A stretch of 48,809 nucleotides of DNA from Clostridia bacterium (GTDB lineage Bacteria > Bacillota > Clostridia > TANB77 > CAG-508): NCBI GenBank assembly GCA_017429505.1, contig JAFROW010000014.1, forward strand, positions 1 to 48,809, written 5' to 3'. The first letter of the stretch is position 1. Every line of letters starts with the position of its first letter. The notes beneath the pieces were generated by a model. It was given only the letters and a program-made list of their open reading frames with translations. It was not told the origin of the DNA and did not search any database. Shown piece by piece: positions 25,641 through 34,193 of this stretch. A program made the translations under genes and the position numbers.

Positions 25641-27494
25641 TTATTGCCACTCTGTTGTTGCAGGTGGTTTACTTGTAATATCATAAATAATAAATTCTAT
25701 TTTATCACCAAATTTGCTTTCTATTTCATTTACAATTTTTTCTATATCTGCTTTTTCTACTTCTTTTCCTATCTCTCCTGGTCTTCCTGTCATAAAGTCA
25801 TTTGTAACAAAAGTTCTAATTGCAACAGAGTATTTCTTTTTGATTCCAATTGGAATTAATACTGCAAATGTTTGATTTACCTTTGCTTTTTCAAGAGTAG
25901 AAGTCACTATATAGTCTATCTCTCTTAGCAATTCTATGTTTTCATCTTCAATTCTCATGTTAAAACATTTTATTTCATTATTTATTTCTGACTTATTTAA
26001 AATGTATCCTACTCTATTTATTGAATTAATTCTGTCTGTTATTTCTTTTGCATTTGTTGTTACTTCTTTCCAGTCAAAATCTGTTTTTCTTCCTGCCATT
26101 AAGCATAGATTTCTGTAGCTTCTAGCATCTCCTTGAACTCCAACAGATTTAATTGGTAATATAAATCCTTTTTCTGGAGTCTGTCCTAAAATTTCATTTA
26201 ACTTCGCTACTTCTTCAGATGTAATTTCTACTTCTTCATTTTTGTCATGACATATTAATCTTATAGCAAGTCCCGGTCCTGGAAATGGTTGACGTGAAGC
26301 AATTGCTTCTTCTAGTCCAAGTTTTCTTGCAACTCTTCTTACTTCATCTTTATGCCAATCTGCATTTGTTTCTACTATTAAGCCTTTCTTTCTTGCTTGT
26401 CTTACAATTTCAACATCATTATGATGTGTTTTTATTTTGTGTGCAAATCCGCTAATATCAGGATTTCCACTTTCTATTAAATCTGGCCTTAAAGTTCCTT
26501 GTGCAATAAATGTATTTTCTTTATCTAATCCTAATCTTTCAATTACTTGATTTGCTATTTGAATAAAGATTTCTCCAATAATTCTTCTTTTCAATTCAGG
26601 ATCTACTGTATCTACAAGTGGACCTATTGGTCCTTCCTCTGTTTCTACAATTGTATTCATAAAGTAATCTTTTGCATTTTCTCTAATTAAGTTTTTCATA
26701 CCTAATTCTTTAAGATTTTCACAAACAATATCACTTTCATTTTTTCTCATAAATCCTGAATCTATATGTATCGCATATATGTTTTCAGCAGGTAAAGCTT
26801 TTACAAGTAGAGCTGCAGTAACAGCAGAATCTACTCCACCACTTACTAAACAAATTATCTTTTTGTCTCCAACTTTATCTTGTATCATTTTTATTGAGGT
26901 TTGAATTCTATCCTCTAAGGCATATACTTCTTTATATTCAGCAACTTTTCTAATGAAGTTTTCTAACATTTTCATTCCATTTTCAGTTAAATCAACCTCT
27001 GGATGAAATTGGAATCCATACATTTTTCTTTGTACATCTCCAATTGCAGCAATTGCATCACCTGATTTTGCAATTACTTCAAATCCTTCAGGTTTAACTT
27101 TTACTGTATCTCCATGACTCATAAGAACTTGCTCTTTTTCAGAAAGTCCATCAAATATTGGTGCTGATGTATCAATTGTTACTTCACATTGACCATATTC
27201 TTTTTTAACATCACTTGCAACTACTCCTCCAAAATGGTCTGACATAAGTTGCATTCCATAACATATTCCTAAAACTGGAATTCCAAGTTCGAAAATTTTG
27301 TCATCAAAATTTAATCTTTGTGCCTCACCAATGTTGTTTGGCCCTCCTGATAAAATTACAGATTTGTAATTTTTTAAGTCTTCACTTTTTACATTGATAG
27401 GAAATATGTCAGATTTAACTCCAAGTTCTCTTACTCTTCTATCAATTACTTTTGTGTATTGTCCTCCACAATCTAGTATAGCTAATTTCTCCAT
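25641..27494 (-). CDS. guaA: GMP synthase (glutamine-hydrolysing), long variant
   Basis: The 617-residue enzyme converts XMP to GMP. The class I amidotransferase domain has LGICYGMQ (nucleophile Cys about 78) and FHPEV (about 164). The PP-loop ATP pyrophosphatase domain has SGGVDSAV (about 220). The C-terminal dimerisation region ends DITSKPPATTEW. Most bacterial GuaA have 510-525 residues. The extra 100 residues lie in the centre and C-terminal third (around DGDARSYRNL and NKSEINNEIKCFNMRIE), a form known from eukaryotes and some bacteria. GGAGG precedes the ATG. A structured repeat copy lies between it and cysS. Confidence 0.95.
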   Translation of the reverse strand: MEKLAILDCGGQYTKVIDRRVRELGVKSDIFPINVKSEDLKNYKSVILSGGPNNIGEAQRLNFDDKIFELGIPVLGICYGMQLMSDHFGGVVASDVKKEYGQCEVTIDTSAPIFDGLSEKEQVLMSHGDTVKVKPEGFEVIAKSGDAIAAIGDVQRKMYGFQFHPEVDLTENGMKMLENFIRKVAEYKEVYALEDRIQTSIKMIQDKVGDKKIICLVSGGVDSAVTAALLVKALPAENIYAIHIDSGFMRKNESDIVCENLKELGMKNLIRENAKDYFMNTIVETEEGPIGPLVDTVDPELKRRIIGEIFIQIANQVIERLGLDKENTFIAQGTLRPDLIESGNPDISGFAHKIKTHHNDVEIVRQARKKGLIVETNADWHKDEVRRVARKLGLEEAIASRQPFPGPGLAIRLICHDKNEEVEITSEEVAKLNEILGQTPEKGFILPIKSVGVQGDARSYRNLCLMAGRKTDFDWKEVTTNAKEITDRINSINRVGYILNKSEINNEIKCFNMRIEDENIELLREIDYIVTSTLEKAKVNQTFAVLIPIGIKKKYSVAIRTFVTNDFMTGRPGEIGKEVEKADIEKIVNEIESKFGDKIEFIIYDITSKPPATTEWQ

Positions 27495-27529
27495 TTTAAA
27501 CCTCCTTGTATTATTATATTTTGTTTTTA

Positions 27530-27701
27530 AAAAAATCTAATTATAGAACGAAAGAGCTTAAGCGAAGTGAATTACAATATCTTTTAAATATGAAATGGTG
27601 GTGCCCTTACAAACTTGATAAGGGGGGACCATAAAATATTTAATTTAGAAATTGTATGAAACGAAGCGTAAAGCGGGGTTGAGTGATATAATTAGATTTT
27701 T
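27530..27701. repeat. Structured intergenic repeat, copy B
   Basis: The core (27550-27682) matches copy A (8321-8453), with the same GGTGG-TGCCCTT ... AAGGGGGGACC centre and the same outer stem. It is closed by AAAAAATCTAATTATA (27530-27545) and TATAATTAGATTTTTT (27686-27701), a perfect 16-bp inverted repeat unrelated in sequence to that of copy A. Both copies lie in the same orientation, each between two leftward genes. On the minus strand a T-run follows, so it could also terminate cysS. Confidence 0.75.
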
Positions 27702-27711
27702 TGTAACTAAA

Positions 27712-29175
27712 CTAATATAAATCTTTAATATCCCATATTGTACCATTCGCCGTATCATTTAAAATGATTCCTTGCTCATCAAGTTTAGCTCTAATTCCAT
27801 CTGCAGTTTCAAAGTCTTTTTGCTTTTTAGCTTCAGCTCTTTTTGCTATTTCTGTTTCAATATATTCTGTATCAAGATTTATTTTTTTAATATATTTTTC
27901 TCTTAATATGTTTGCAAATTCTTCTGGATTTTGCTCAAATAAACCTAAAACTCCATAAACTTCTTTTACTTCTTCTAAAATTTTTGACAAAGTATTTGCA
28001 ACTTGTACTCTATTTTCTTTATTTGCAGTTTTTATCAAATTATTTACATATTTGAAAATTCCGTGTAAATTTGCAAGTACAGCAGTTGTGTTAAAATCAT
28101 CATCCATTACTTCTATAAATTTTTCTTTAATTGTGTTTGAAATATCATCTTCTACTTTTTCTCCATTTGAGTTTCCTTCATATTGGCTAATAAACTCATT
28201 CATTTTTGAGATTGTGTTGTAAAAATAGTATAAATGCTTTTCTGCTAATGTGTAGTCTTCATCTAAAATATCTACATCTGAGCCATAATGCTTTGAAAGC
28301 ATAACATATTTTATAACTTCATAATTATACATTTTTAAAGCATCACGGATTGTTAATGAATTTCCTAAAGATTTGCTCATTTTTTCTCCATTAATTTTGA
28401 TAAGTCCGCAGTGTGACCAGCATTTTGCAAAAGTCTTTCCAGTAAGTGCTTCACTTTGTGCAATTTCGTTTTCGTGATGTGGGAATACTAAATCTCTTCC
28501 TCCACCATGAATATCTATTGTTTCACCTAAAGTATTAAGAGCCATTACAGAACACTCTATATGCCAACCCGGACGACCTTTTCCCCATGGAGATTCCCAA
28601 TAAATTTCTCCTGGCTTTGCAGACTTCCATAATGCAAAATCTATAGGGTCTTCTTTTCCTTCTTCAAGTTCAATTCTAACTCCATTTAACATATCATCTA
28701 CTTTTCTGTGTGAAAGCTTTCCATATTCAGCAAATTTTCTTACTCTATAATATACATCTCCATTTTCTGCTTTATATGCATAACCTTTCTCTATAAGGCC
28801 TTGAACAAATTCTATAATTTGATTTATGTATTCAGATGCTTTTGTTTTTTCATCTGCATCTGTTATATGCAAAGCTGCCATATCTTTTTCTGTCTCTAGA
28901 ATTTGCTCTCTTGAAAACTCTAATGCATCTTTTCCAAGCTCATTTGCTCTTTTTATAATCTTATCATCAACATCTGTGTAATTTCTAACATATTTAACAT
29001 TATACCCTCTATATCTTAAATAGTCTGCTATCATTGCATATACTACTGCTTGACGTGCATGACCTATGTGACTTAAATCATAAACTGTAACTCCACATGC
29101 ATACATCTTTACGTTGTTCCCATCTATTGGCTTAAATTCTTCTTTTTTTCCTGTCATTGAATTGTATATTTTCAT
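27712..29175 (-). CDS. cysS: Cysteinyl-tRNA synthetase
   Basis: The class I synthetase charges tRNA-Cys. HIGH is replaced by the normal CysRS variant HIGHA ([14 protein letters not shown], about 36-49). Zinc ligands C-x-C-H are at GVTVY and HIECS. The KMSKS loop KMSKSLGN is at about 270. A C-terminal anticodon-binding region follows, with [18 protein letters not shown] near the end. The length (487 after start correction) is normal. I chose [10 protein letters not shown] (29175), 12 bases after AAGGA. An earlier ATG would begin 20 residues upstream without homology. The promoter is at 29334-29362 with a leader of about 150 nt. Confidence 0.95.
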   Translation of the reverse strand: MKIYNSMTGKKEEFKPIDGNNVKMYACGVTVYDLSHIGHARQAVVYAMIADYLRYRGYNVKYVRNYTDVDDKIIKRANELGKDALEFSREQILETEKDMAALHITDADEKTKASEYINQIIEFVQGLIEKGYAYKAENGDVYYRVRKFAEYGKLSHRKVDDMLNGVRIELEEGKEDPIDFALWKSAKPGEIYWESPWGKGRPGWHIECSVMALNTLGETIDIHGGGRDLVFPHHENEIAQSEALTGKTFAKCWSHCGLIKINGEKMSKSLGNSLTIRDALKMYNYEVIKYVMLSKHYGSDVDILDEDYTLAEKHLYYFYNTISKMNEFISQYEGNSNGEKVEDDISNTIKEKFIEVMDDDFNTTAVLANLHGIFKYVNNLIKTANKENRVQVANTLSKILEEVKEVYGVLGLFEQNPEEFANILREKYIKKINLDTEYIETEIAKRAEAKKQKDFETADGIRAKLDEQGIILNDTANGTIWDIKDLY

Positions 29176-29333
29176 ATTTATAATCAGTCCTTTCTTTAAA
29201 GACACAAAATTGATTACAGTTACAATTATATTCAAACTTATAACTAGTTACTTTTGTGGCATAAATTTGTGTGAAAAAATTTCGAGCTATTTGCTCATAT
29301 AATGTATATTCTTCAAAAAATTTATTAATACCT

Positions 29334-29362
29334 ATTTTACTATAATTTAGAAGATTTTTCAA
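29334..29362 (-). promoter_or_regulatory. cysS promoter
   Basis: TTGAAA (29357-29362), a 17-base spacer and TAAAAT (29334-29339) on the minus strand. Its 150-nt transcript leader carries no T-box consensus that I can recognise. Confidence 0.65.
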
Positions 29363-29390
29363 TAGAAAATAAAAATATTTTATAACGACT

Positions 29391-29456
29391 GATGACTGAC
29401 TATTTCTAGTCAGTCATCTTCCATACTAATTAACTGAAACTTTTGAAAAAGTTTCA
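29391..29456. other. Two perfect hairpins downstream of the Rpn-like gene
   Basis: GATGACTGACTA / TAGTCAGTCATC, a perfect 12-bp stem (29391-29418) with a 4-base loop, and TGAAACTTTT-GA-AAAAGTTTCA (29435-29456). Neither has a clear T-tract at its 3' side on the minus strand. They probably end or protect the Rpn-like transcript. Confidence 0.45.
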
Positions 29457-29485
29457 AACATAGCAATCTTTATAAAATATTGAAT

Positions 29486-30472
29486 CTAATCTTTCAAATT
29501 TTCTATCTCTTCTTTTGTTAGTCCCGTTATGTCGCTAATTTCTTCAACATTCATTCCTTTGCTAATTAACTTTTTGGCAATCTGTTTTTTTGATTCTATT
29601 GCACCTTCTATTTTGCCTTCTGCTTTTCCTTCTGCTCTTCCTTCTGCTCTTCCTTCTGCTCTTCCTTCTGCTCTTCCTTCTGCTCTTCCTTCTTTTCTGC
29701 CTTTTTTTCTACCTTCTTCTAGTCCTTGTTTCATTCCTTTATCTCTTGAATACTCAATATCAAAAATGTAATCTCTTAATTCCATTTCTCTTATAAAATA
29801 TTCTTCTTGCGCTTCTCTATTACTTGCCAAAATTTCTAGTTCTTTTTTTGCTTTTTCTAATTCTTCATTAAAGGATTTTACATCTTTCATATCTTGCATC
29901 CCCTTTACTTTTAAAAATTTTATCCATGCTGCTAGTTCTTCATCTTCTTCCCCATATTTTTCAAACTTCTTTAATTCTATTATGTGTATTTCTTTGTTTT
30001 TTAGCAAAATTTTTTCTGGATAATCTTTTTCTCTGTAATTCCATGTGGTATGATATTTTTCTATACCTTCAGTTATTTCTCCTAAATCATAATCTGTGAT
30101 AAGTATTCCTATTGCTTTGTTATTTTCAAAAGAATATCCTTTTCCCATTTTTATATTTTCTAAAAAAACTGCATCATTATAAAATACAAACCTTATTTCC
30201 ATATATGGATAACTTCTTGATTGCATTTCAACGTGTATTGTAGTTCCATCATCTAACTCGGCTTTTACATCAAGTCTACCTATTTTGTTATCCAATTTAG
30301 GTAGTTGCATTCTTTTGTTTGTGTTTAATGTTAATTTTCTGATTTTTATTCCTAGTATCTTCTCTAGTAATCTTTTAGTAATACTTTCATTTCCGACCTT
30401 TCCAAAAATCTTTTGAAACACTAAGTCATTTGAAACTTTTAAGTCCATTAATTCTGTGTCTTTTTTCTTCAT
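29486..30472 (-). CDS. Rpn/PD-(D/E)XK nuclease-family transposase-like protein
   Basis: The 328-residue protein belongs to the YhgA/Rpn (PDDEXK) group, often annotated as transposases but shown in E. coli RpnA to be recombination-promoting nucleases. The N-terminal core has NDLVFQKIFG, GRLDVKAELDDGTTIHVEMQSR (catalytic D-x(n)-E-x-Q, about 72-93) and YNDAVFLENI. The C-terminal part contains seven EGRAEGRA-type four-residue repeats made of 12-bp units (29616-29699) and then an HTH-like KLISKGMNVEEISDITGL. It lies alone behind a palindromic promoter (30486-30527). It could be a mobile or toxin-like gene. Confidence 0.85.
   Translation of the reverse strand: MKKKDTELMDLKVSNDLVFQKIFGKVGNESITKRLLEKILGIKIRKLTLNTNKRMQLPKLDNKIGRLDVKAELDDGTTIHVEMQSRSYPYMEIRFVFYNDAVFLENIKMGKGYSFENNKAIGILITDYDLGEITEGIEKYHTTWNYREKDYPEKILLKNKEIHIIELKKFEKYGEEDEELAAWIKFLKVKGMQDMKDVKSFNEELEKAKKELEILASNREAQEEYFIREMELRDYIFDIEYSRDKGMKQGLEEGRKKGRKEGRAEGRAEGRAEGRAEGRAEGKAEGKIEGAIESKKQIAKKLISKGMNVEEISDITGLTKEEIENLKD
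29616..29699. repeat. Tandem 12-bp repeat inside the Rpn-like gene
   Basis: Seven consecutive units of CCTTCTGCTCTT (the first and last degenerate) encode (EGRA)n on the minus strand. Such arrays often change in copy number by slippage. The unit keeps the frame, so length varies by four residues. Confidence 0.85.
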
Positions 30473-30485
30473 ATATTCCTCCTTT

Positions 30486-30527
30486 ATTATATCAAACTGT
30501 CTTTAATTTTGCAAGTAGTTTGATATA
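30486..30527 (-). promoter_or_regulatory. Promoter of the Rpn-like gene inside a perfect inverted repeat
   Basis: TTGCAA (30509-30514), a 17-base spacer and TATAAT (30486-30491). The same stretch is covered by the perfect 11-bp inverted repeat TATATCAAACT / AGTTTGATATA (30488-30498 and 30517-30527), which overlaps the -10 and brackets the -35. It looks like an operator for a dimeric repressor, possibly the nuclease protein itself. Confidence 0.75.
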
Positions 30528-30921
30528 ATTTTTAAAAAATTTGCAGCAAATATTATAACTATCACTTATACTTTCATTATAAAACTATCCTCCTTTTATT
30601 TGGCTTCTAAATCTAATTTCTTGAAATTCTTTAGAGAAAAATTTTGAAATTGAATTTAACTTTTTGATAATTAATTTTTTGTGTCATTCTCAAATTGTTT
30701 TTTTTTATTAAAACTTTTACTTACTCATTTTTAGTTGTATTTTAAAGTTTGCAAAAATCGCTTGCAATAATTAAAATATTTATTGCATACATATAATTTA
30801 CCATATTTTGGTAATAAAGTCAAGTGTTTTACTATTTTTTCCATTTTTTATCAAATAATCTACTAATTATAGCAAATTTTTCATTTTCTATTTTTAAAAA
30901 AGAAAATTTTTATAATTTTAG
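30528..30921. other. AT-rich intergenic region without recognised genes
   Basis: About 400 bp of very AT-rich DNA between the Rpn-like gene promoter and the terminator of the next gene. I see no ORF with a ribosome-binding site. A short GC-poor stem (GCAAAAATCGCTTGC, 30751-30765) is the only structure noted. Confidence 0.5.
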
Positions 30922-30973
30922 CAAAAAAAATAAAGAACATATAAATTAATATAAATCTACACGTTCTTTATTT
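30922..30973 (-). terminator. Terminator of the dehydrogenase gene
   Basis: AAAGAAC-GTGTA...TATAT-GTTCTTT around a long AT-rich loop, followed by ATTTTTTTTGC on the minus strand. Confidence 0.7.
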
Positions 30974-30990
30974 AAATTTATAAAAAATAA

Positions 30991-32067
30991 TTATTTCACA
31001 TATTCATTTAAAGGTCTTATTTTATACTCTAAATCTCCCATTTTATCAACTGTTACATATCCTGCTTCGCTATTTATAACATCTGGAATTCTATTTACTA
31101 TTGTTGCACATGTAAGTTCAACTGTATTTGGTTTTTCAACAGTAATTGTTGTTGTAGGTTCTCCTTCAACTGTCCAAACATTTTTGTCAAATTCATCAGG
31201 AGCATAAACTTTTCCTATGCATTCAGATTCAATTGTAATTCCTTCTTGTGTTTCTGTAGTTACAACAGCACTCATTCCTGTTGCATCTCCAGCTTTAATT
31301 GTCATATTTAATGTTGATGAGAAAATATCATCTTTATATGTTTGAGGTACACATTTTTGAGTTTGACTTATAGGTGTTAATCCCAATTTATCACATAGCC
31401 ATCCATTCACATTCCACATATATGATGGCATAAATTCTCCTCTATTTATAATGTCTTGTCTTTCTTCAGGAGAAATTCTATCTGCTGAGGCTACTTTTTT
31501 ATCAAATTCATCTAACGAAAGTCCTGCTCCATGTGCCTCTGCTAAAGCTATTCCGTATTCTTCAACATTGTAGCTTGAACTTCCTTTTATTTTTGTAATT
31601 CTTTGTGTTGATCCTGCAATTGATGTTATTAATTGTCCCCAATAAATGTCTTGATATCCTGTTCCTGTAATTGTGCAGTTATTTTGCTTAGCTAGTTCAT
31701 CTATCTTTTTAAATAAGTTTGGATTTGAATTTTGTGGATAAAATGCCTCTTCACATGTTGTAATTGCATTTATTCCTAATTCTGCGCATAACATAAATGC
31801 ATCCTCAATTTCTCCAAATAAGCTTCTTGTCATTACAACACATATATCAGGCTTTGTATCTAATAATAATTGTCTAGCATTTTCTGCTGATATAACTGAA
31901 ATTCCTAAATTTTCTTTACCCATTATTTCTCCAATGTCTTTCCCTATAACTGCAGGATTTACATCAATTGCACCTACTATTTCTACTCCTTTTTCTAGTA
32001 AATATCTCATGGTGTATACACTCATTTTTCCTACACCATATTGCACTGCTCTAATTTTTCTTTCCAT
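30991..32067 (-). CDS. Dihydrodipicolinate-reductase-like NAD(P) dehydrogenase
   Basis: The roughly 358-residue protein has an N-terminal Rossmann fold (RKIRAVQYGVGKMSVYTMRYLLE, GxGxxG-like, with AIDVN as the acidic/cofactor residue). A C-terminal catalytic domain follows, with the GSSSYNVEEYG/AEAHGAGLSL substrate region. It resembles 2,4-diaminopentanoate dehydrogenases of ornithine fermentation and related DapB-like enzymes. No other ornithine pathway gene is nearby, so the substrate is inferred, not seen. I chose MERKIRAV (32067), five bases after GGAGG. The promoter at 32256-32284 gives a leader of about 180 nt. Confidence 0.75.
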   Translation of the reverse strand: MERKIRAVQYGVGKMSVYTMRYLLEKGVEIVGAIDVNPAVIGKDIGEIMGKENLGISVISAENARQLLLDTKPDICVVMTRSLFGEIEDAFMLCAELGINAITTCEEAFYPQNSNPNLFKKIDELAKQNNCTITGTGYQDIYWGQLITSIAGSTQRITKIKGSSSYNVEEYGIALAEAHGAGLSLDEFDKKVASADRISPEERQDIINRGEFMPSYMWNVNGWLCDKLGLTPISQTQKCVPQTYKDDIFSSTLNMTIKAGDATGMSAVVTTETQEGITIESECIGKVYAPDEFDKNVWTVEGEPTTTITVEKPNTVELTCATIVNRIPDVINSEAGYVTVDKMGDLEYKIRPLNEYVK

Positions 32068-32255
32068 ATAAACCTCCATTCCGGCGTTTTTCTTTCACGT
32101 ACATTTAGCATTCCATTGTTGTAATTTTTCTTACTTTTATTTGTATACTTTACTGCACGCTTTTCTCGGCATTCTTTAAGTTGTTCTTTTTCGAACCTAA
32201 TTGTTCTTCATTCCTTGGCATAAATTGCCATAAAAAATCCGCCTCTTTTTTATTT
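32068..32255 (-). other. Long 5' leader of the dehydrogenase gene
   Basis: About 180 nt between the promoter and the start codon. It holds a hairpin GGCA/TGCC and two tiny ORFs (MAIYAKE and a 23-residue one starting MPRNEEQLGS). It is not alike in sequence to the lysine riboswitch consensus. A cis-regulatory role is possible but unproven. Confidence 0.4.
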
Positions 32256-32284
32256 ATTATACCCATAAATTAATTTTTAATCAA
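32256..32284 (-). promoter_or_regulatory. Promoter of the dehydrogenase gene
   Basis: TTGATT (32279-32284), a 17-base spacer and TATAAT (32256-32261) on the minus strand. Confidence 0.75.
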
Positions 32285-32371
32285 TAGGAAATTTTTATTT
32301 TATCTTTCTTTTGTAACACTACACTTGCAGAAAATTCTTCCAAACCATTCGCAAAGTTCGAAATTTTTTGC

Positions 32372-33820
32372 CTATACCACAACAACTTCATTCTTATATG
32401 AGTTAACTATAAACTCATTTTTGTTATCAAATTTAAATATTAAAACCTTTGTGTAGTTGTCTATACATGGCTTACCTATCTCATTTATAATTAAGCTAGC
32501 TTTTGTTCTATTTAAAGTATCAAAAGTATTCATAAATCCCATTCCTGTTCCACCACTATCAGCATGTGTTGTAATTGGCTTCTTTCCTAAGTTTTCTAAT
32601 ACTTCTTTTTCGAATTCTACTCCTGAATCGTAAATATATAAACTATATACATTATCTATTTTTCCAATTCTAACTAAAATACTCCTATTTTCGTTGTCAG
32701 AATGGTTTATTGCTATAATTGCATCTTTTATATGATCTGCTAATAATATTTCTAATTCATTTTCTGATATTAAGTGATTTATCATATAAAATAGATTGCC
32801 TACTACTTGTAACTCAAATTTTATATTATCTTTTATACATTCAGATTGCATATATGAAAACATATCGTCTATAGATTCAATTTCTGTTTTGGGTAATTCG
32901 ATTTGCTGTGGCTCTTTATAAATTTCTTTTGATATATTTTGTATCTCTTGTTTAATGGCTTCTTTACTTTTGTCATCCACACCTGTTTTCATTAATTTCT
33001 CTAGCTTGAATTCTAACGATTTTTGCTTGTGTGCTAATGAATGACTTGTTTTGCTAAATTCTAAATTTTCTTTTTCTAGTTTACTTATCTCTTGTTTCTT
33101 TTCTTCAAGTTCTACTTTGGTTTGTTCGAGGTCTTTGGTTAGGAGATTTTGTTTGTAGTAGAGGTCGAAGGATTGTTTGATGGTGAAGAACATAATAATT
33201 GATATTGCTATAAATGTTATTCCAATCTTAGATGTTTTTAAAATCTCATAATTTTGCAGCAAAACAATTAAAAATAATATCGTTATACATATATTTAAAA
33301 TCAAAATACTAAAAAAATTATCTTTTAGTTTTTCTTGTAAATATATAATTCCATTTTTTATTTTCTTTATTTTGTATAACTTATTTAACAAAAACAAATA
33401 AATTATAATAATTAAAATTAATGTTATACAATCATTTTTTATATTAAAAATACTAACAGGAAAAAAAGTCAGCATTATAGAAAAAGAATACAATATATAA
33501 TTTATACTTATAGATAGCATAGTTATTAATGCGGAATATAAAGTTTTATATCTAAAATTTATTATATTTATTAGTGTTATTAACATAATCAATAAAATCA
33601 TACTAAGATATTCATCAACTCTTAGTTGTATAATTTTTATAAATACAGAAATCGAACAGCTACTAGAAATAATTAGTATATGTTTTTTTAAAGTTAATTT
33701 ATTTACATTAGCAATTCTAACAAATGTATAATTAGTAAAAAGTAAAATTATGGATAATTCTATAATTTCTATAAGCATATCTAATTCTCCTAAATTCCAC
33801 ATAAACTCAAGACTACTCAT
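32372..33820 (-). CDS. AgrC/ComD-like GHKL-type histidine kinase
   Basis: The 482-residue protein has five to six N-terminal membrane segments (about 1-200) and a coiled coil (TKDLEQTKVELEEKKQEISKLEKENLEF). The phospho-acceptor region follows (SHSLAHKQKSLEFKLEKL), then a GHKL ATPase domain (NELEILLADHIKDAIIA, YIYDSGVEFE, GGTGMGFMNTFDTL). This is the architecture of peptide-sensing kinases such as AgrC. The start MSSLEFMW follows AAAGGTG. It has its own promoter (33845-33865), downstream of a terminator. The nearest regulator is the Spo0A-like protein encoded upstream, with a Trp-rich micropeptide gene between them. Confidence 0.88.
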   Translation of the reverse strand: MSSLEFMWNLGELDMLIEIIELSIILLFTNYTFVRIANVNKLTLKKHILIISSSCSISVFIKIIQLRVDEYLSMILLIMLITLINIINFRYKTLYSALITMLSISINYILYSFSIMLTFFPVSIFNIKNDCITLILIIIIYLFLLNKLYKIKKIKNGIIYLQEKLKDNFFSILILNICITILFLIVLLQNYEILKTSKIGITFIAISIIMFFTIKQSFDLYYKQNLLTKDLEQTKVELEEKKQEISKLEKENLEFSKTSHSLAHKQKSLEFKLEKLMKTGVDDKSKEAIKQEIQNISKEIYKEPQQIELPKTEIESIDDMFSYMQSECIKDNIKFELQVVGNLFYMINHLISENELEILLADHIKDAIIAINHSDNENRSILVRIGKIDNVYSLYIYDSGVEFEKEVLENLGKKPITTHADSGGTGMGFMNTFDTLNRTKASLIINEIGKPCIDNYTKVLIFKFDNKNEFIVNSYKNEVVVV

Positions 33821-33844
33821 ATAAATCACACCTTTATATTAATT

Positions 33845-33866
33845 ATTATATCAAATGAAAAAAAAT
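33845..33866 (-). promoter_or_regulatory. Promoter of the AgrC-like kinase
   Basis: On the minus strand TATAAT (33845-33850) with TTGATT about 16 bases before it. The -35 lies inside the T-rich 3' side of the terminator that follows the micropeptide gene. Confidence 0.5.
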
Positions 33867-33912
33867 AATCAATATGAAATATCCAAAAAATACTTTCATA
33901 TTGATTATTTTA
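33857..33912 (-). terminator. Terminator between the micropeptide and the kinase gene
   Basis: AATAATCAATATGAAA pairs with TTCATATTGATTATT around a GTATTTTTTGGATAT loop, followed by eight T on the minus strand. It makes the micropeptide gene a separate transcript. Confidence 0.8.
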
Positions 33913-33921
33913 TATATTAAA

Positions 33922-33972
33922 TTAAGGTAACCAACGACTTACCCATTTCCAAAATGCTTCATACCAACTCAT
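33922..33972 (-). CDS. Trp-rich 16-residue micropeptide
   Basis: ORF MSWYEAFWKWVSRWLP, with four Trp in 16 residues, starts 10-14 bases after AAAGGTGGTGGG and is followed by its own terminator. It sits between the Spo0A-like response regulator and the AgrC-like sensor kinase, where a signal peptide gene would be expected. It has no Cys for a thiolactone and no signal peptide or propeptide, so it would differ from AgrD. Amphipathic, it could be a membrane-active or secreted signal, or a leader. Only expression and peptide data can decide. Confidence 0.6.
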   Translation of the reverse strand: MSWYEAFWKWVSRWLP

Positions 33973-34120
33973 ACTTCCCACCACCTTTCCATCAATAAAT
34001 TTCTGCTCATCTTGATAATAAAAAAATATCATTTATCAAGTTAAAATAAGCAAAAATTAATGATAGAAAAAAATGGGACATTCTAGTAAAACATGAATTA
34101 TATTTTTTTTGCACAAAGCA

Positions 34121-34167
34121 AAAAAACTGCAAACATTAAACAAAATGTTTAACATTTGCAGTTTTTA
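34121..34167 (-). terminator. Terminator of the Spo0A-like regulator gene
   Basis: AAAAACTGCAAATGTTAAACA / TGTTTAATGTTTGCAGTTTTT: a 19-bp near-perfect stem with a short loop, T-tailed on the minus strand. Confidence 0.85.
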
Positions 34168-34193
34168 TATTATATTTAATTAATATCACTTTA

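Noticed and set aside
29132-29362. Cys-rich ORF overlapping the cysS start, read as a Cys leader peptide
   Set aside because: Its start codon is inside the cysS promoter -35, so it would not be transcribed whole, and no alternative ATG in that frame lies downstream.
32068-32255. Possible lysine-type riboswitch in the dehydrogenase leader
   Set aside because: Key riboswitch segments do not match; only one short GGCA/TGCC stem is clear.
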